DNA of 64,000 nt, from contig JAPTOF010000004.1 of the NCBI GenBank assembly GCA_028554755.1, forward strand, positions 937,501-1,001,500, written 5' to 3'. Source of the stretch: Cordia subcordata (lineage: Eukaryota; Streptophyta; Magnoliopsida; Boraginales; Cordiaceae). The position numbers were made by a program, and so were the translations under genes. A model generated the notes under the pieces. It was given only the letters and a program-made list of their open reading frames with translations, was not told where the DNA came from and made no database searches. Positions 36,994 to 49,805 of this stretch are shown piece by piece. Numbering within the stretch: position 1 is the first letter of the stretch; each line of letters opens with the position of its first letter.

Positions 36994-37623
36994 TGGAATT
37001 TCATGAGCAGGAAGAAAAAAAAAAAAGGAGAAATTGTATGGCAACCGTTGGTTTCAGCTTGGACACGGGGACTGCTAAACAAATACAACAAATTAAGAAT
37101 AACAGGTGAAATGGCTTTTTTTTTTTTTTTAAATATTTGTGTTTTGTTAGAGGTTATTCTCGAGGTGCTATAATAATTTTACGATTTTTGTGAGGATGTG
37201 ATTTACAATTTAGTTGATGAGGAACGTTATTTTTATGTCATTATCACAAAATATGCTATTTAAATTCAAGGAAATAAATGAGATATAGATGAATAACTTA
37301 ATTGGATCATGGGAAATTACTCACCACAATCTCATAAACGTATAGGTTATTTTATCGCATGATATACCATGCCTTTTGATTGAATTGAGCATTTGTTTGT
37401 AATTTAATTGACATAAATAATAAGATTTACTATTACATTGCAAAATTAGTCTTGATTAAAATTACATAGAGTGGGTTAATTTGTTAAAAAAAAGTAATAA
37501 TTCTAGTGAAAATCACATACTCTTATCATAACATAAGAAATTATTGAAAAACATAGCATAATTTTGTGAAGAAAATGGTCCAATATGACTTTTTAATGTG
37601 GCGAAGAAAAGAAAACAGACTTA

Positions 37624-38228
37624 TAACCTGTTTGGAATAGTCTTATTTGAAATTTGAAATCTGATAAACATCTTATCTGATAAGTGTCTTACAAGAAATA
37701 AGTGTCTGATACAATAAGACTGTTTGGTTTGTTAGCTGAAATGCTGTTACAAGTTACTTTGATAATAATGTTATCAATTTTAACTCATGATATTTTAATT
37801 TTATAATTAAATAATAAATATAAAATATAAATATTAATTAATTTTTAATTTAAAAATTTTAAAATTTTGAAATTTTAATTTTTAACATTTTATTTTTTAA
37901 TTTTTTAGTTTTTAAATTTTAAAATTTTAAATTTTTTATTTTTGTTTTAATTTCTTAATCTTTAATTTTAATATTTAATATTTTATTTTTAAAATTTAAA
38001 TTTTCTTTATTTTTATTTTTTTAAAAATTTTTATTTTTAATTATTTTCTAACTGATAAAATATAAGATAAGATATAATTACCCTAAATCCAACTTATTTT
38101 TTATAATTACAAATAAGACATTTTATAAAAAGTATTTTATAAATGTCTTATAATAAATTAATAACAAATAATCTTTTTTATATAAGTTATCAAATAAGAT
38201 AAGTGTCTTATAATAAGTTCCAAACAAA
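37624..38228. mobile_element. AT-rich MITE-like element (about 600 bp)
   Basis: Ends ctgtttggaatagtcttat and ataataagttccaaacaaaca are imperfect inverted repeats. Inner arms repeat the phrase gataagtgtctta in both halves, near 37678 and 38197. The centre is almost pure A/T. No target duplication is evident. Confidence 0.5.
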
Positions 38229-38723
38229 CATAGCATTAAAATGAAAAGAGATGTATTGATTACTAACAGGAAACTGCATTGGATGGGTGGGCTTCTGGAG
38301 AGAACTGAAAACCCAATATAATTTTCGTTTTCTATTGTTTGTGTAATGGGCCTATTGCAACAGATAGACATGCCTCATTGCTGTCTGAAATGGGCTCCTT
38401 CAAGTACATGTTGTTAATCTCGATGCTCGACACGTATAATGGGCTCATCGCTATCTGAATGGGCTCTTCCGCTATCTGCAATGGGCCTATGCAACTCTAA
38501 ACATGCCTCATCGCTACTCCCTCGACCCCATCGAATGAGTTTTTAGCTAAGGACTTACGGTCTACTTCTTCACTTCGTGTAATGCATGCGGTTATTGATA
38601 GGTACAAGAACCACGGTATACATTTTATTGCAGGCAGTTATTGATAGACACAAGAATCATGGTATACACTTCAGTGTATTAGCTAAAGCATTACGTATGT
38701 TTAGTAGAGATCATATTTAGAGT

Positions 38724-39122
38724 TTGTTTGGTTCAGTTTTTGAAGATTTAAAAGTGTTTTTTATGAGTCTAAAAACTAAAATTGACCTGTTTGGCCCATT
38801 TTTAAAAGAGCTTTTACATAAAAGATAAAGCTAAAGCTGAAAAACCAAAAGCTCCAAATTGGAGCTTTTCGAAAAAGACTTTTGAAAAGTTATTTTTATA
38901 TCATGTCAAAAATTATTTTTCTTCATTTTTTTTTCTCAAAAATGCTATTTTATATTTTTGGAAATCTAATATTAACCTCAAAAAATTGAAAGCTCAACTT
39001 ATAAAATACAAGGCCAAACAATCAATTGTTTTTATTCAACAGTACTTTTACCCAAAACTCTACTACTAAAAGCTTTATAGCTCAACAGCTGAAATCACAC
39101 AGCTAAGCCAAACAGAGCCTTA
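38724..39122. mobile_element. MITE-like element, family C (about 400 bp)
   Basis: Ends tttgtttggttcagt and agctaagccaaacagagcc are imperfect inverted repeats. A second copy, split by another insertion, lies at 49046-49805 and shares long internal stretches such as ttttgaaaagttatttttata and acaaggccaaacaat. Confidence 0.6.
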
Positions 39123-42100
39123 CTCTGGTGCAGTAGTAGGTAAACTTATCACTCTGAGCTTTGTTGATTTACTGCGTGATGATTATATTGGAAAAGATTG
39201 AGGTCGCGGTATTTTTTTCACTTAAGATTAGATCTCTCTACTGAGTGCAATCCCATTCTAATAAGTAATTAACCACTAACAATTCTTCTTCTTCTTCTTC
39301 TTCTTATTATTATTATTTGTAATAGACTTTTATTTTTTTTCCCCCTTCATAGACATTGTTTCTTTTGGTAATATTCTTACCAGTCCCTATGGTTAGGCAA
39401 AAATATATGTTTTTCCTCTATAATTTATAAATTAGTTAATCAACCCTCTTATAAAATTGCATGTGATACACAGCTTCCTGCCTTAGAAAATCTGCCTAAC
39501 ATAACGATGATTATATAATAGACGCGACAAATACAATATTGTGCATAATTTTTATGACAATTGCACTTTTTGACCGTTTAATACATTAAAAAATAAAAAG
39601 GAGTATAATAAATATCGTATTTGCTGAAACATGCAAGAGTTTGCTTTTGTAAAGTAGTGTTCCTATCAAGATGAGATAATAACTTATCTCTTTCCCAATA
39701 ACAAAAATCAAATAATGCTAATCTTAGTCGTATCAATCGTCGTCATGGTTCCACTCAAATCAATCGTGGTCATGGTTCCACTCAAATTTACTTGTCACAT
39801 CTCCTTGTTGGTTACCAAAAAAAAAAAAGAATGAAAACACAGCCATCTTAACTATATAAAAATCAGGCAATTAATCTTTGTCACCAAATTTAAATCTTAG
39901 CATTAAAAATCTATAGATTCTGAATTGAACATCACAATCCGAAATCTTCGAAATATGTTGGCCAATTATAGGATATGATCTCAGCAGTTCTAGGTTTGCT
40001 ACTTTGTGAATCATTTGAGATTGAAGCTGCATGCCACTGCCCTGTGTAGTGCATTGTATGATTGAAATGGAGAAATATATATATAGTACACGCACATATA
40101 TATTTCAAGACTCCATTTTAGCATCTGTATGTATAGTCTATAGATACGCATACATATGTGCCTACCATTATTACCACCTAGCAGATATTGTATATTTTCG
40201 CCACATGTTAATATTAGCTTATAATTTGTATTATTATTATCTATAAATCTCATAATATCAAACTTATAGTGTGTTCCGTATATCACATGTAATTTTAACA
40301 TAAATATGCTGACATGCATATATGGATCTGTCAAATGATTGAGATAAAGTTGTCCAGGACGAAACAAGTACGTCCCACTGTGAGAGAGTGGAGGTAAAAT
40401 GACTAATTCAAGCTAAACACTACACACATTTGACTATAAGCGCATTTACACGCATTTGCCTTTTAGCTCTCAACACTTGCACTACTACTCAGACACGTTC
40501 AAAAGCAAGACATATATTATTGCCCCAGCTTGGAAGAAAAGTAATTTTTCTTCCTCCTTTTTCTCATTCATATCTATGCTGTTTAACAGGCTGGTTTCAG
40601 TATATATGTTGCAAGCTAGAAATTTGGTCTCTTATGCAATAATCATCTTTACCTATAGGCTGTTTTCTTCCTTTTTCCTGATCTCTAGACCGATGCTCTT
40701 GTACGTAGATTTGGATATTAATTCTCACAACATTAATTAGTTATGATCGAGTATATGAGAGAGATCAATCCAATATTAATGATAAGTTACATATCTAATG
40801 ATGATAAGCGCTTAGTTAGCTTGTTGTAATTCAGAAACTGGGTTTTCCACACAAGATAGTTTGTGTTATCAAGCAAAATTGTCTTACAATATGATAGATT
40901 TTTACAATATGTCACTACATTCATAGTACAAGACAACAGACGTACATACACAAAAAATATACAAGATATATGGATTACAACAAATAAATTTTAAAATCAC
41001 AAAAAAGTATCTGTTATCCTTATAATTAGGTAATCATATACAAGTCATTAATTAGTAATAAACCTTAAATACGAGGAGCACATGCTTCTTTGGATTATTG
41101 ATGCCATTCCATGCATGGAAAGCTTACAGATCCCCATTAGAAGAAAACAATTAGATTGAAGTCTCATGAGGAATAAAATTCCTTCTTCTCAGGCCGTTGA
41201 CATACATGAGACATGGTCGACATGGAACCTTAATTATATTTTTATGCTCGAGTATCCATATGAATATGGAATCATCACCATAGAAAATGCCGACTCCTGC
41301 AAGTTTCGAACATGTTCTGATCAGTTAAATTTCTTTTAAATTTAATAAAATTCATATCATATATGCACAAAATAAAACTATATGTATATATATAACAAAA
41401 ATGATTCTTTAGCCTAACGTGAAGAAAAATAATCTTCTTAAAGTTCGACTTGTTGGGAGGGTTTTTCCATCACCGCTCGCTGCAGCTGGATAAGGATTAG
41501 TTTTAAGCTCGATAGGTTGTTTGAAGATCCCGAACTCAAAGCAAAAGTCGCACGGCAGTACGCAAGTTTTCATCGGAGGATTATATATCCACACACGACA
41601 AAATTCCCCATTCCCCAATCCGGATAAGCTCATGAGAGGAACATCTGATGTACGAATCGAAAGTTAAGTTGTGTGACAAGTGGTACGCGGAGGTGGATGG
41701 AAATGGAGGACAGAATGATGCGGCTGACGGCACGCGATGTGAAACCGGACCATCATGTTGGTGGAAAAAATGATGCTGGCGAAATTTGCTTCTTCTTAAA
41801 GCATTAATTATAACTAACTTACCATACGAGGAAAGGGTTTTGTAGGCACCTAGTACGATTGTCTTGCCAAAATTGTAAAGAGAGCACGAGGAGGGATGTC
41901 GTCAGAGGTGCGATTTGGTGTGTCACTAGTCGTGGAAAAGGAAAGATTGTGAGAGATGTCGAGGCCAACAACCCCTCATCATGAATCATCATAAAATTAT
42001 TGATCATGATTAGTACTCTTATATATACATTTCACATATTTCTTTCGTTTCTCTTTGATAAGGATGTTTTGCCGACAGACATACATGCTTTAATTTTGAT

Positions 42101-42899
42101 GAAATCGAAACAAGTATAATAAATTCGTAGTTATATGGCTTGAATATATTGGATTTGAGTTGAGTGTCAGGAATCACTAGGTTCCTCTTAAGATTTTACA
42201 AGGTGCTCTCACGTTAAACCAATAATCGAACCAAGAATCAAGAATGCTAAATAGATTGAGTGTGGCCCAAGAACGTTAAATAGAGATGGGTCATACGAGA
42301 AATTAGTCCAAAACTAATCCAACTTTAATATCATATGAAGAATCATTGAGGTTTTTTTTATAAAAATTAATTGATTAATATGAAGAGTGACTCAAAATCT
42401 TGTAAGGTGGTTTTACACTTAATGATATTTTCATATGGGAGATATACAACCCAAGATATTTGTCTAATAAGTTCCGAAGTAAGTTTAACTTTTAATTATT
42501 TTTTCGGCTTCGCACGAAACAAAAGTACACTAAATTACTCCCTTACTGGAAGTACTCATTATCTCATCAAGAAAAAGCATGCATATAATTTCCTGGTGAC
42601 TATATCAGTTAGCTAGGTGCCCTTCCTTGTGATCGAATCCATTTTATATATGTTGCATGCCTTATTCAATCTACTTTATGACATGATGCCTAAGAAAAAA
42701 TCAGCACTGAATGACCTTTTGATACCTGCAACTTGCGAGTGCTGCAAATCTTTTATGGTGCAAATTAGTGGCCTCTAGGGTTGCTGTCTGAAAAAAGACT
42801 TAAAGATCTCTTTTCGGTTTAGAAGTCACTTTCTTTCTTTATCAGAGAGTACGTACTTAATTAGTTTGACTTTTTAAAATTTACCTGATTATCTTCTTG

Positions 42900-43200
42900 T
42901 ATTTTTTTTAAATTTACCATATTATCCCTCTGCTTTTTAGAAGTTGCATACAACCCCCCCCCCCCCTTTTTCTAGTTATTATATATGTAAACATTGTTAG
43001 TTAAAATAAAGGTATTTTTTGTAATAATAATATATAACACATTAAATTTTTAACACTTAACTTGTAGATGCAAAAATAAGGTGCTTATAATGAACGAAAT
43101 AAATTAATTTGGACAAAAAAATTAAAATAAGAGATGAATATACGTTATCTTTTGAAAAGTACAAGGATAATGTGGTAAATTTCAAAACGCAAAGTAAAAA
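42900..43200. repeat. Imperfect inverted repeat (~45-bp arms)
   Basis: Left arm aaatttaccatattatccct (about 42910) pairs with the right arm aggataatgtggtaaattt (about 43170). The spacer holds a poly-C run and AT-rich DNA. It may be a decayed MITE. Confidence 0.4.
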
Positions 43201-43482
43201 TTAATCAATTATTTTGACAAACTACAAAAAATAACATGTATTTTATTCATTTTTCAAGGAGACAATCATTTATCATCTACGTAAGAGAAAAAGTACTGAT
43301 TAACTATAGCTCTATCATGAAATCCTTTCTTTAAATTAGAAGAAGTGAGCACTTCAAAATGACTTTTGATTTTATATGCATAATTGAGAGCATTATTTAA
43401 ATGTGGAATAGGTAGATTGTAAAAGCAGATTGTCGTAAATCAATCTAGAAATTAAGTTGATGCGAATATGTACTATCATAGA

Positions 43483-44250
43483 TAGGGGTGTACAAGAAAT
43501 CGTAAAAATCGCAAAAACTAATTTGGCCGAATCGAATTGACTGTAATCCATCAATTTTTTTAAAGTAATTTGGTCGGTTGTGGTTTTAATTTTGAAAAAC
43601 TGATGCAGACAGTTCGGTTACGGTTTTAAGAAATAAAAATCGCCATTAAACTGAACCACACGAATATATTAATATATATACACACACATACATATTTATA
43701 TACACACATATATATACACACACATACATATTGTGATGATGAGTTTGGTTCAAGGCTCTAATAATGAGGATGATGATAGAGAAGAGGAAAAACAAAGATG
43801 GTGATGAGAACATGAGAAGTATTGGAGTGAACAAATGAATTAAATTGTGTTCTCAGAATTTCGTTAATAAGTCAAACGTTGTATTTTGCTTCATTTGTGT
43901 ATGGGTGTTCTTTTCTCAGTTTTATTTTTCTCATCATTTGCATTTCTAGATCGGGATGTAGTTCAATTGTCAATTACCATATTTCGTAGCCAGCTGAATC
44001 AAGTGACATTGAGTTTTTGATGTTTTTCAAAATAGATTAGTGAACGAAATTGCCCAAAATTTCATCTTCAAGCCCCCCAAAATTTTATTTTAAAATCGGC
44101 TAAAAAAAACCGCCCAAACCGCATTAATCGAAGCTGTTGGTTTTTTGATTAATTTTGACAGTTTTGATTTTATAAAAGGATAAATCACATATATGGATTC
44201 GGTTAGAAATTTCGTGCAAAACTCACACCAAATCGCCCGCGGACACCCCT
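43483..44250. mobile_element. hAT-like non-autonomous element upstream of GH3 (768 bp)
   Basis: The element starts taggggtgtac and ends ggacacccct, short inverted repeats of the type seen in hAT transposons. It is flanked by a perfect 9-bp direct repeat tatcataga (43474-43482 and 44251-44259). The interior has aaccg/cggtt-rich phrases, a (TA)/(CA) microsatellite (about 43663-43733) and no transposase. It ends about 370 bp before the GH3 start codon. Confidence 0.65.
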
Positions 44251-44267
44251 TATCATAGAGAGATTAT

Positions 44268-44520
44268 TGTCTCGTGAAATGGATTACCAAACGGTTATTT
44301 TTTTGTGGGAGAAGTTGGGGGCAAAAGCGAAGGGGAATCAACATCAAGACTCTCCAATAAGTGAGCAATTTTTTTGTCACCAAAAAAAAAAAAGGAAAAA
44401 GAAAAAGAAAACGCATTTTTCCAGCAAAATATTCAATATTCTAGCCAACCCTGATCTTTATATATACTGCATCTAGATGATGTTCTTTAACCACTCAACA
44501 AGCGGCATTTTGAGTGTCTC
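44268..44520 (+). promoter_or_regulatory. GH3 promoter: TGTCTC auxin-response-type cores and TATA box
   Basis: TGTCTC occurs at 44268-44273, about 185 bp before a TATA-like sequence (tttatatatactg, about 44457-44469), and again in the leader at 44515-44520. TGTCTC is the classic ARF-binding core of GH3 promoters. A single core is common by chance, so auxin response is only suggested. Confidence 0.4.
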
Positions 44521-44619
44521 ACTTTGCAGTGCCTTCTTCTTTTGCATTAACCATAAGCCTTTCCTCAAAAAACTTACCCATAAGTAGCTTTTTTCACAAG
44601 CATGAGGCCCTTCAACACC

Positions 44620-47334
44620 ATGGATGGAAAGAGACTGGAGTACAAGGGTGAGGACGCATTGAAGGAGGTTGAGAAGCTAACACTAAATGCTGAGAAAGTC
44701 CAAGAGGAGATTTTGAAAGAGATATTAGCTCAAAATAGTGAGACTGAATATTTGAATAAATTCATGGTGGGAGTACTCAAAGATGTAACACAATTCAAAC
44801 GGTGTGTACCAGTTACCACGTACAAAGAAATGGATCCTTATATGATGAGGATTGCTAATGGGGAAGACCCAAATCTTATAACTGCGCGACCTATAACTGA
44901 GATGCTATGCAGGTTTTGTTAATTTCTTTTACCAAGGATTTATCGTTTTGTCGTCATCTTTTTCGTGTTTAAGACTTCAAAATGGATCTGACTCTTTATC
45001 TTTTATTTTTTCGCTGAGTTGCTGTTTTGCCCTGTGTCTTGCAGCTCAGGTACGTCAGCTGGAAAGCCGAAGCTCATGCCGTCCATTGCTGAGGATCTTG
45101 ACCGCCGAACTTTTGTTTACAACTTAATCATGCCCATAATGAACCGGTATGAATATTACCGTTCAATTCCCCTTGACATCTTCTTCATGTTTCTTTTTGT
45201 TTCATTCAATATCACCGGCGTGCCTTATGATTGTCCTCCTATGTTCTACGTGGACTTGAAGTTGCACGTACGTATCCAAATGGATGGATAAGATGGGACC
45301 CTTTGGATAGTTTCTCAAGAACCACGTAGTTGATGTTAATGAATTTCTCGTCATAAAAATGAAGTAGCTAATAATAAGACATCTCAAAATATTTGTTATG
45401 ATATTTAAATTAAAGGAACTCACTTCCCTTAATTTGCTCTAAAAGAACAAGGTTGCATGGTAAGAAAAGACTTTCACATTAATGGCACGTGATGATTTTA
45501 CAGGCAAATGCAAGAATATTACCTTTTCCTCGTTACATCATAATTTCTCTTTGTGCCATGTACGGTGTACCTTTGATCCATTACATGATATTTTCTCTTT
45601 GCAGTATGTGTGCCTCGGATTTTTATATCACTAATAATTTAGACATAATTGAATTAATGACACAGTAATTATCTCAATAATTTATATTTTTTGCTATATC
45701 ACCTTACTGCCATCACATATCCATGTTGGCGTACTTTTTAGGTACATTCATGGCCTGGACGAGGGTAAAGCAATGTTCTTGTACTTTGTGAAGGCAGAGA
45801 TGTCAACCCCTTGTGGCTTACCAGCTCGAACTGTGCTAACCAGCTATTACAAGAGCAAGCATTTCAAGTACAGGTCTCGTGATTCTTACAACGATTTCAC
45901 AAGCCCTGACCAGGCCATACTCTGCTATGACAGCAACCAAAGCATGTATTGCCAATTGCTCGCCGGCCTAATCTACCGCCGCCAAGTCCTCCGGCTTGGT
46001 GCGGTATTCGCGTCAGCCCTGTTGAGAGCCATCTCCTTTCTGGAACGTAATTGGGTCAACTTTTGCCACGATATCCGAACCGGAACACTTAACCCCATGA
46101 TCACCGATCCGGGGTGCAAATCAGCAATGATGATGTTACTATCGATTCCAGATCCTTGTTTGGCAAATGAGATAGAAGAAATTTGCAGCCAAACATCATG
46201 GAAAGGTATAATATGCCACCTTTGGCCTAAGGCTAAGTACATCGAAGCTGTAGTTACAGGGTCGATGTCACAATACATTCCATCTCTGGAGTACTATACT
46301 GAGGGGAAGTTACCTTTGGTGTGCACAATGTACGCCTCGTCTGAGTGCTATTTCGGCGTGAATTTAACGCCTTTATCCGATCCGGCCAATGTGAGATTCA
46401 CCCTCTTGCCTAACATGGCGTATTTTGAATTCATCCCCCTCGGAGAAAACGGAACCATTTCCCTGGACTATGATGAGGATGATGAGGTGCCCCAGAGTAA
46501 ACTTGTCGACCTGGTCCATGTCAAATTGGGAGGTTACTATGAATTGGTCGTCACTACATTTTCTGGTAATTGGTTTTTTTTTTAGGGGCAATCTGCTATT
46601 AGCTATATGTTGTGTTTGTTATATGCTTAACTGAAATCTTAAATTTGACAAGCATATAATTGAAATTGCATGTTTATATAGGTATCGGAACTATATGCTG
46701 TGTTTGCCATATGCTTATCAGAAATCTTAAATCTAAAAAACATAAAAATGAAACTGCAGGTTTATATAGGTATCGAATCGGGGACGTGCTACAAGTGACT
46801 GGATTTCACAACCAAGCCCCACAATTCAGATTCATCTGCAGAAGAAACGTTGTTCTCAGTATCGACAATGACAAAACCAATGAAAAAGACCTCCACAGGA
46901 GCATCAGTGTGGCAAAGAAGCTCCTGGAGCCCTACAATGCCCTACTCGTGGAATATACTAGCTATGCTGAAACATCATCAATTCCAGGGCACTATGTGAT
47001 TTTCTGGGAGATAGTACAGCGCCCTTCGGTGGCGGATAAAGCCGTGGCCATTGACGCAGAGGTGCTTCAAGAATGCTGCATCGCCATCGAAGAAGAGCTC
47101 GATTACAATTACAGGCGATGCCGTACTAATGACAAGACGATCGGGCCGCTTGAGATACGCGTTTTGAAGCCAGGCACGTTTGAGTCGTTGATGGACTTGA
47201 TCATAAACCATGGGGGGTCGATTAATCAGTACAAGACTCCGAGGTGCATCATCTGCAAGCCTGCTCTCAAGCTCCTTAACTCCAACGTTAGAGCTTCGTA
47301 TTTTAGTCCGAGAGAGCCTGCATGGAAAGCCTGA
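44620..47334 (+). CDS. GH3.9: GH3 acyl acid-amido synthetase, closest to GH3.9, 597 aa
   Basis: Exons: 44620-44912, 45045-45146, 45742-46565, 46760-47334. GH3 enzymes adenylate a hormone acid and join it to an amino acid; group II members conjugate auxin in the cytosol. The three nucleotide-binding motifs are intact: [14 protein letters not shown] (about 98-111), [11 protein letters not shown] (about 320) and [15 protein letters not shown] (about 413). The start [16 protein letters not shown] and the phrase [21 protein letters not shown] are characteristic of GH3.9. An in-frame ATG 18 bp upstream (44602, giving MRPFNT first) could also be used, but the second ATG has the better context (accATGG) and matches the family start. 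Length fits (575-610). The GH3.9-ALG3-REF grouping supports the subtype. Confidence 0.92.
46603..46776 (+). repeat. Tandem duplication across the GH3 intron 3/exon 4 boundary
   Basis: Two units 88 bp apart: copy 1 about 46603-46688, copy 2 about 46691-46776. Both contain ctatatg.tgtgttt, gaaatcttaaat and the first exon-4 bases tttatataggtatcg. Copy 2 has the working acceptor gcag at 46759; copy 1 reads gcatg and lacks the AG. Confidence 0.8.
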
Positions 47335-48147
47335 ACTATTTATTATCAATGGCAACGTGGCACGCCAATAATAATAACACCATGCATGAAGGTTTCATGA
47401 GACACATTTGCCATTTTATTATTTCTCTCTTTGTACGCAGAGATATATCCTCTAGGGCGAAATAAACATGTAAAAGCTTTTTTTTCCAATGGTGTCGAAT
47501 GGAAAATTGCCTCAATCAAACAATCCATTTTATTTTCTTACGCTTTGTTGAACAAATACACAAGAATTCTTTCTTTTTTTTTTGAGTTTTACTTAGCCAA
47601 ACAAAAAAAAAAGAAAAAAAAGAAGAAGAACTCGATTAGCTCGATCCAAACTTTTCAAGAAGTCGACTAGCAATAAATAAAAAAGTTTTCCAGAAGTTAT
47701 TAAGCTGCATATCACGTACATATTAATAGTAAGAAGGCAATTTTTTCGTGCACTGCTGAGATTGCTCATTATAGATAGCAACGTGACTAGATTCTTGACA
47801 TGATTAAAAATGTGAAAAATTTGGAAACCATCATGCCTTGTTCTGCTGCATCAATTACAATCTCTGGTAGTTGAATGGACTGTAGCCGAAAGACTTATAT
47901 GAAATTTCAGTAAATAAAATCATGGATGGGGGCCATTTGCCCGAAGTCCGATGCCCATTTTCTGACAGCTTCCCTTCGTGTTCCTTTAGATCTTTTATGG
48001 GCTTGGCTTTGATCGGTAACCTAACGATAGTATGAGATACTAATAAATCATAACAATTTATTCTTCTTGATTACTGTCGTCTCCTTTATTAACTCCACGC
48101 ATGCAATACAAAAGACACGGCGTATTCAAAAATAAGTTTCAAACTGA

Positions 48148-48542
48148 GAGCTCGTTTGGCTTTATTTCTACTTTTAAGTTAGTGATAAATAAGTAGAGAT
48201 GTGTTTAGATAATATTTACCTATAACTTGTTGACATATTTGGTAAATAAATGCTTTTAAGTAGTATTAGTAGTTAAAATGATTAAAAAAACATGTTATTA
48301 ATTAATGTGGTAACGTTGGTGCAAGAATATTGTTGTAATTTGCTTGTTGCTTTTAAGGATAAATATGGCTTTTTGCTCACTTTGACCAACATCTTATAAG
48401 CACCCAAAAAAAGGTAGCTATCATATGCTTTTTTTATACTAACTTATCACAAATTGCTTATAAGCTGATTTACCAAATATGGCAATTTTATTTTTGACTT
48501 GTAAATTGATTTGACCAGCTTACAAGCAAGGCCAGACGAAGT
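48148..48542. mobile_element. MITE-like element, family A, second copy
   Basis: Ends gagctcgtttggctttattt and cttacaagcaaggccagacga are inverted repeats. The interior follows the copy at 2681-3115, with shared phrases such as tttggtaaataaatgctt and attaattaatg/ttt. Confidence 0.6.
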
Positions 48543-49045
48543 TATTTCTTTGTTTAGGCATGGCTCATTAACTCAGTCAAATATTGATAATGGAATTGGG
48601 TATGTGTCACAAGACCATTGATTATACACATAAATGGGAGGCCTAAATGTTCAAAGAGTTATGTTCCACGTTTCTCCTGTAACGTAGCTAGCAAAATAAT
48701 TATTGAAAGCCTTCAATTGAGTGGATTTACTGTTATTAACGATTACCAAGATTAATTTATCGACCAACCCTGCAACATTAATTTCTGCAGTTTTCACATG
48801 AATCACGTTATGTAGTACTCCCAGTCAATTATTTCGTAAACAATATAGTTCCAAAGGCATAATTAATAGTGTTTTTGTTTAGTTTACGATCGTTTTTAAG
48901 TGATACGAATTATTATAAATTAATTATCTAGAAAAGTGCATTTTGATTTTTGGAAATTGGAGAGCAAAAATAGATCGTAAAATATGTTCTTTAGGACAGA
49001 AAATCATCTAATTCTGTTCGTGCATTTCATGTAATTGTTATGTTT

Positions 49046-49805
49046 AGGGTTTGTTCGGCTTAACTTTTAAACATTAAGAAGTACTTTCCATGAATTTTAA
49101 AAACTAAAACTAACATGTTTAGCCCATTTCTAAAAGCCTTTATATCAAAGCCAAAACTTAAAAGAAAATCGAAAAGATAGAAGCTTCAAATTAGAGTTTT
49201 TTGAAAAAGGTTTTGAAAAGCTATTTTTACATCATGTTAAAATTGCTTTTCTTCATTTTTTTCCCAAGTTACTACTATATATTTTTGAAAGTCTAATATT
49301 ATTGCCAAAACAATCAAAAGCTCAATTTTTAAAAGACAAGGTCAAACAATTAATGATTTTTACTCAACAGAATTTGGGGCCTGTTTGGATTGACTTTTTT
49401 TTCAAGAAAAATTACTTTTTTCCTAAAAAAAGTTACATCAATTTTGCAATAATTATTTGATTTGGCTTCCAAAAAAGCTGAACTTTAAAAAAAAAAGCTC
49501 AAATACAGCTTTTTTTAGGGCTCGTTTGGATTGGGTTTTTTTTCCAAATTGTTTTTTAACAACTTTTGAAAAACAGATTTTTTTTAGAAGTTGAAAATTT
49601 TGGCTTCTAAAACAAGCTGTATTTGAGATTTTTTTTTTTCAGAGTTTCAATTTTTTTGAAAACCAAATCAAATAGTTATTGTAAATTTAATGTAACTTTT
49701 TTAAGAAAAAAAATATTTTTGCCTAAAAAAATAATCCAAACAGGCCCTTTAATCAAAATCCTACATTTAACAGTTGAAGTTTCACGAATAAATCAAATAA
49801 AGTCT
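49046..49805. mobile_element. Nested MITE complex: family C split by family B copies
   Basis: The outer element matches 38724-39122 up to ctcaacagaattt (about 49374), and resumes after 49747 with tttaatcaaaatcctac. The insert (49376-49747) has family B ends gggcctgtttggattgac and aatccaaacaggccc. The insert is itself composite: about 140 bp of a left end, then from 49518 a full copy in the opposite orientation, starting ggctcgtttggattggg. Confidence 0.6.

Larger units (their letters stand above)
36994..43470. other. Gene-poor intergenic region between LPA1 and GH3
   Basis: No gene is recognised. It contains a T/A-rich element (37624-38228), degenerate short tandem repeats with atgggct phrases (38345-38510), a ~46-bp tandem pair (38588-38671), a MITE (38724-39122), a (CTT/ATT)n repeat (39284-39317), a 27-bp tandem pair (about 39733-39786), a poly-C run (about 42953-42966) and an inverted repeat (42900-43200). 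Open frames at 40456-40740, 41409-41633 and 41819-42007 match no family I know. Confidence 0.5.

Noticed and set aside
36547..37044. Longer LPA1 first exon on both sides
   Set aside because: The upstream extension starts at TTG, and the downstream part runs past the donor at 36687, as the conserved FSKGRVKEAL junction shows.
41409..42007. Two minus-strand open frames (74 and 62 codons) in the LPA1-GH3 gap
   Set aside because: No domain, signal peptide or splice linkage could be recognised; chance open frames are likely.
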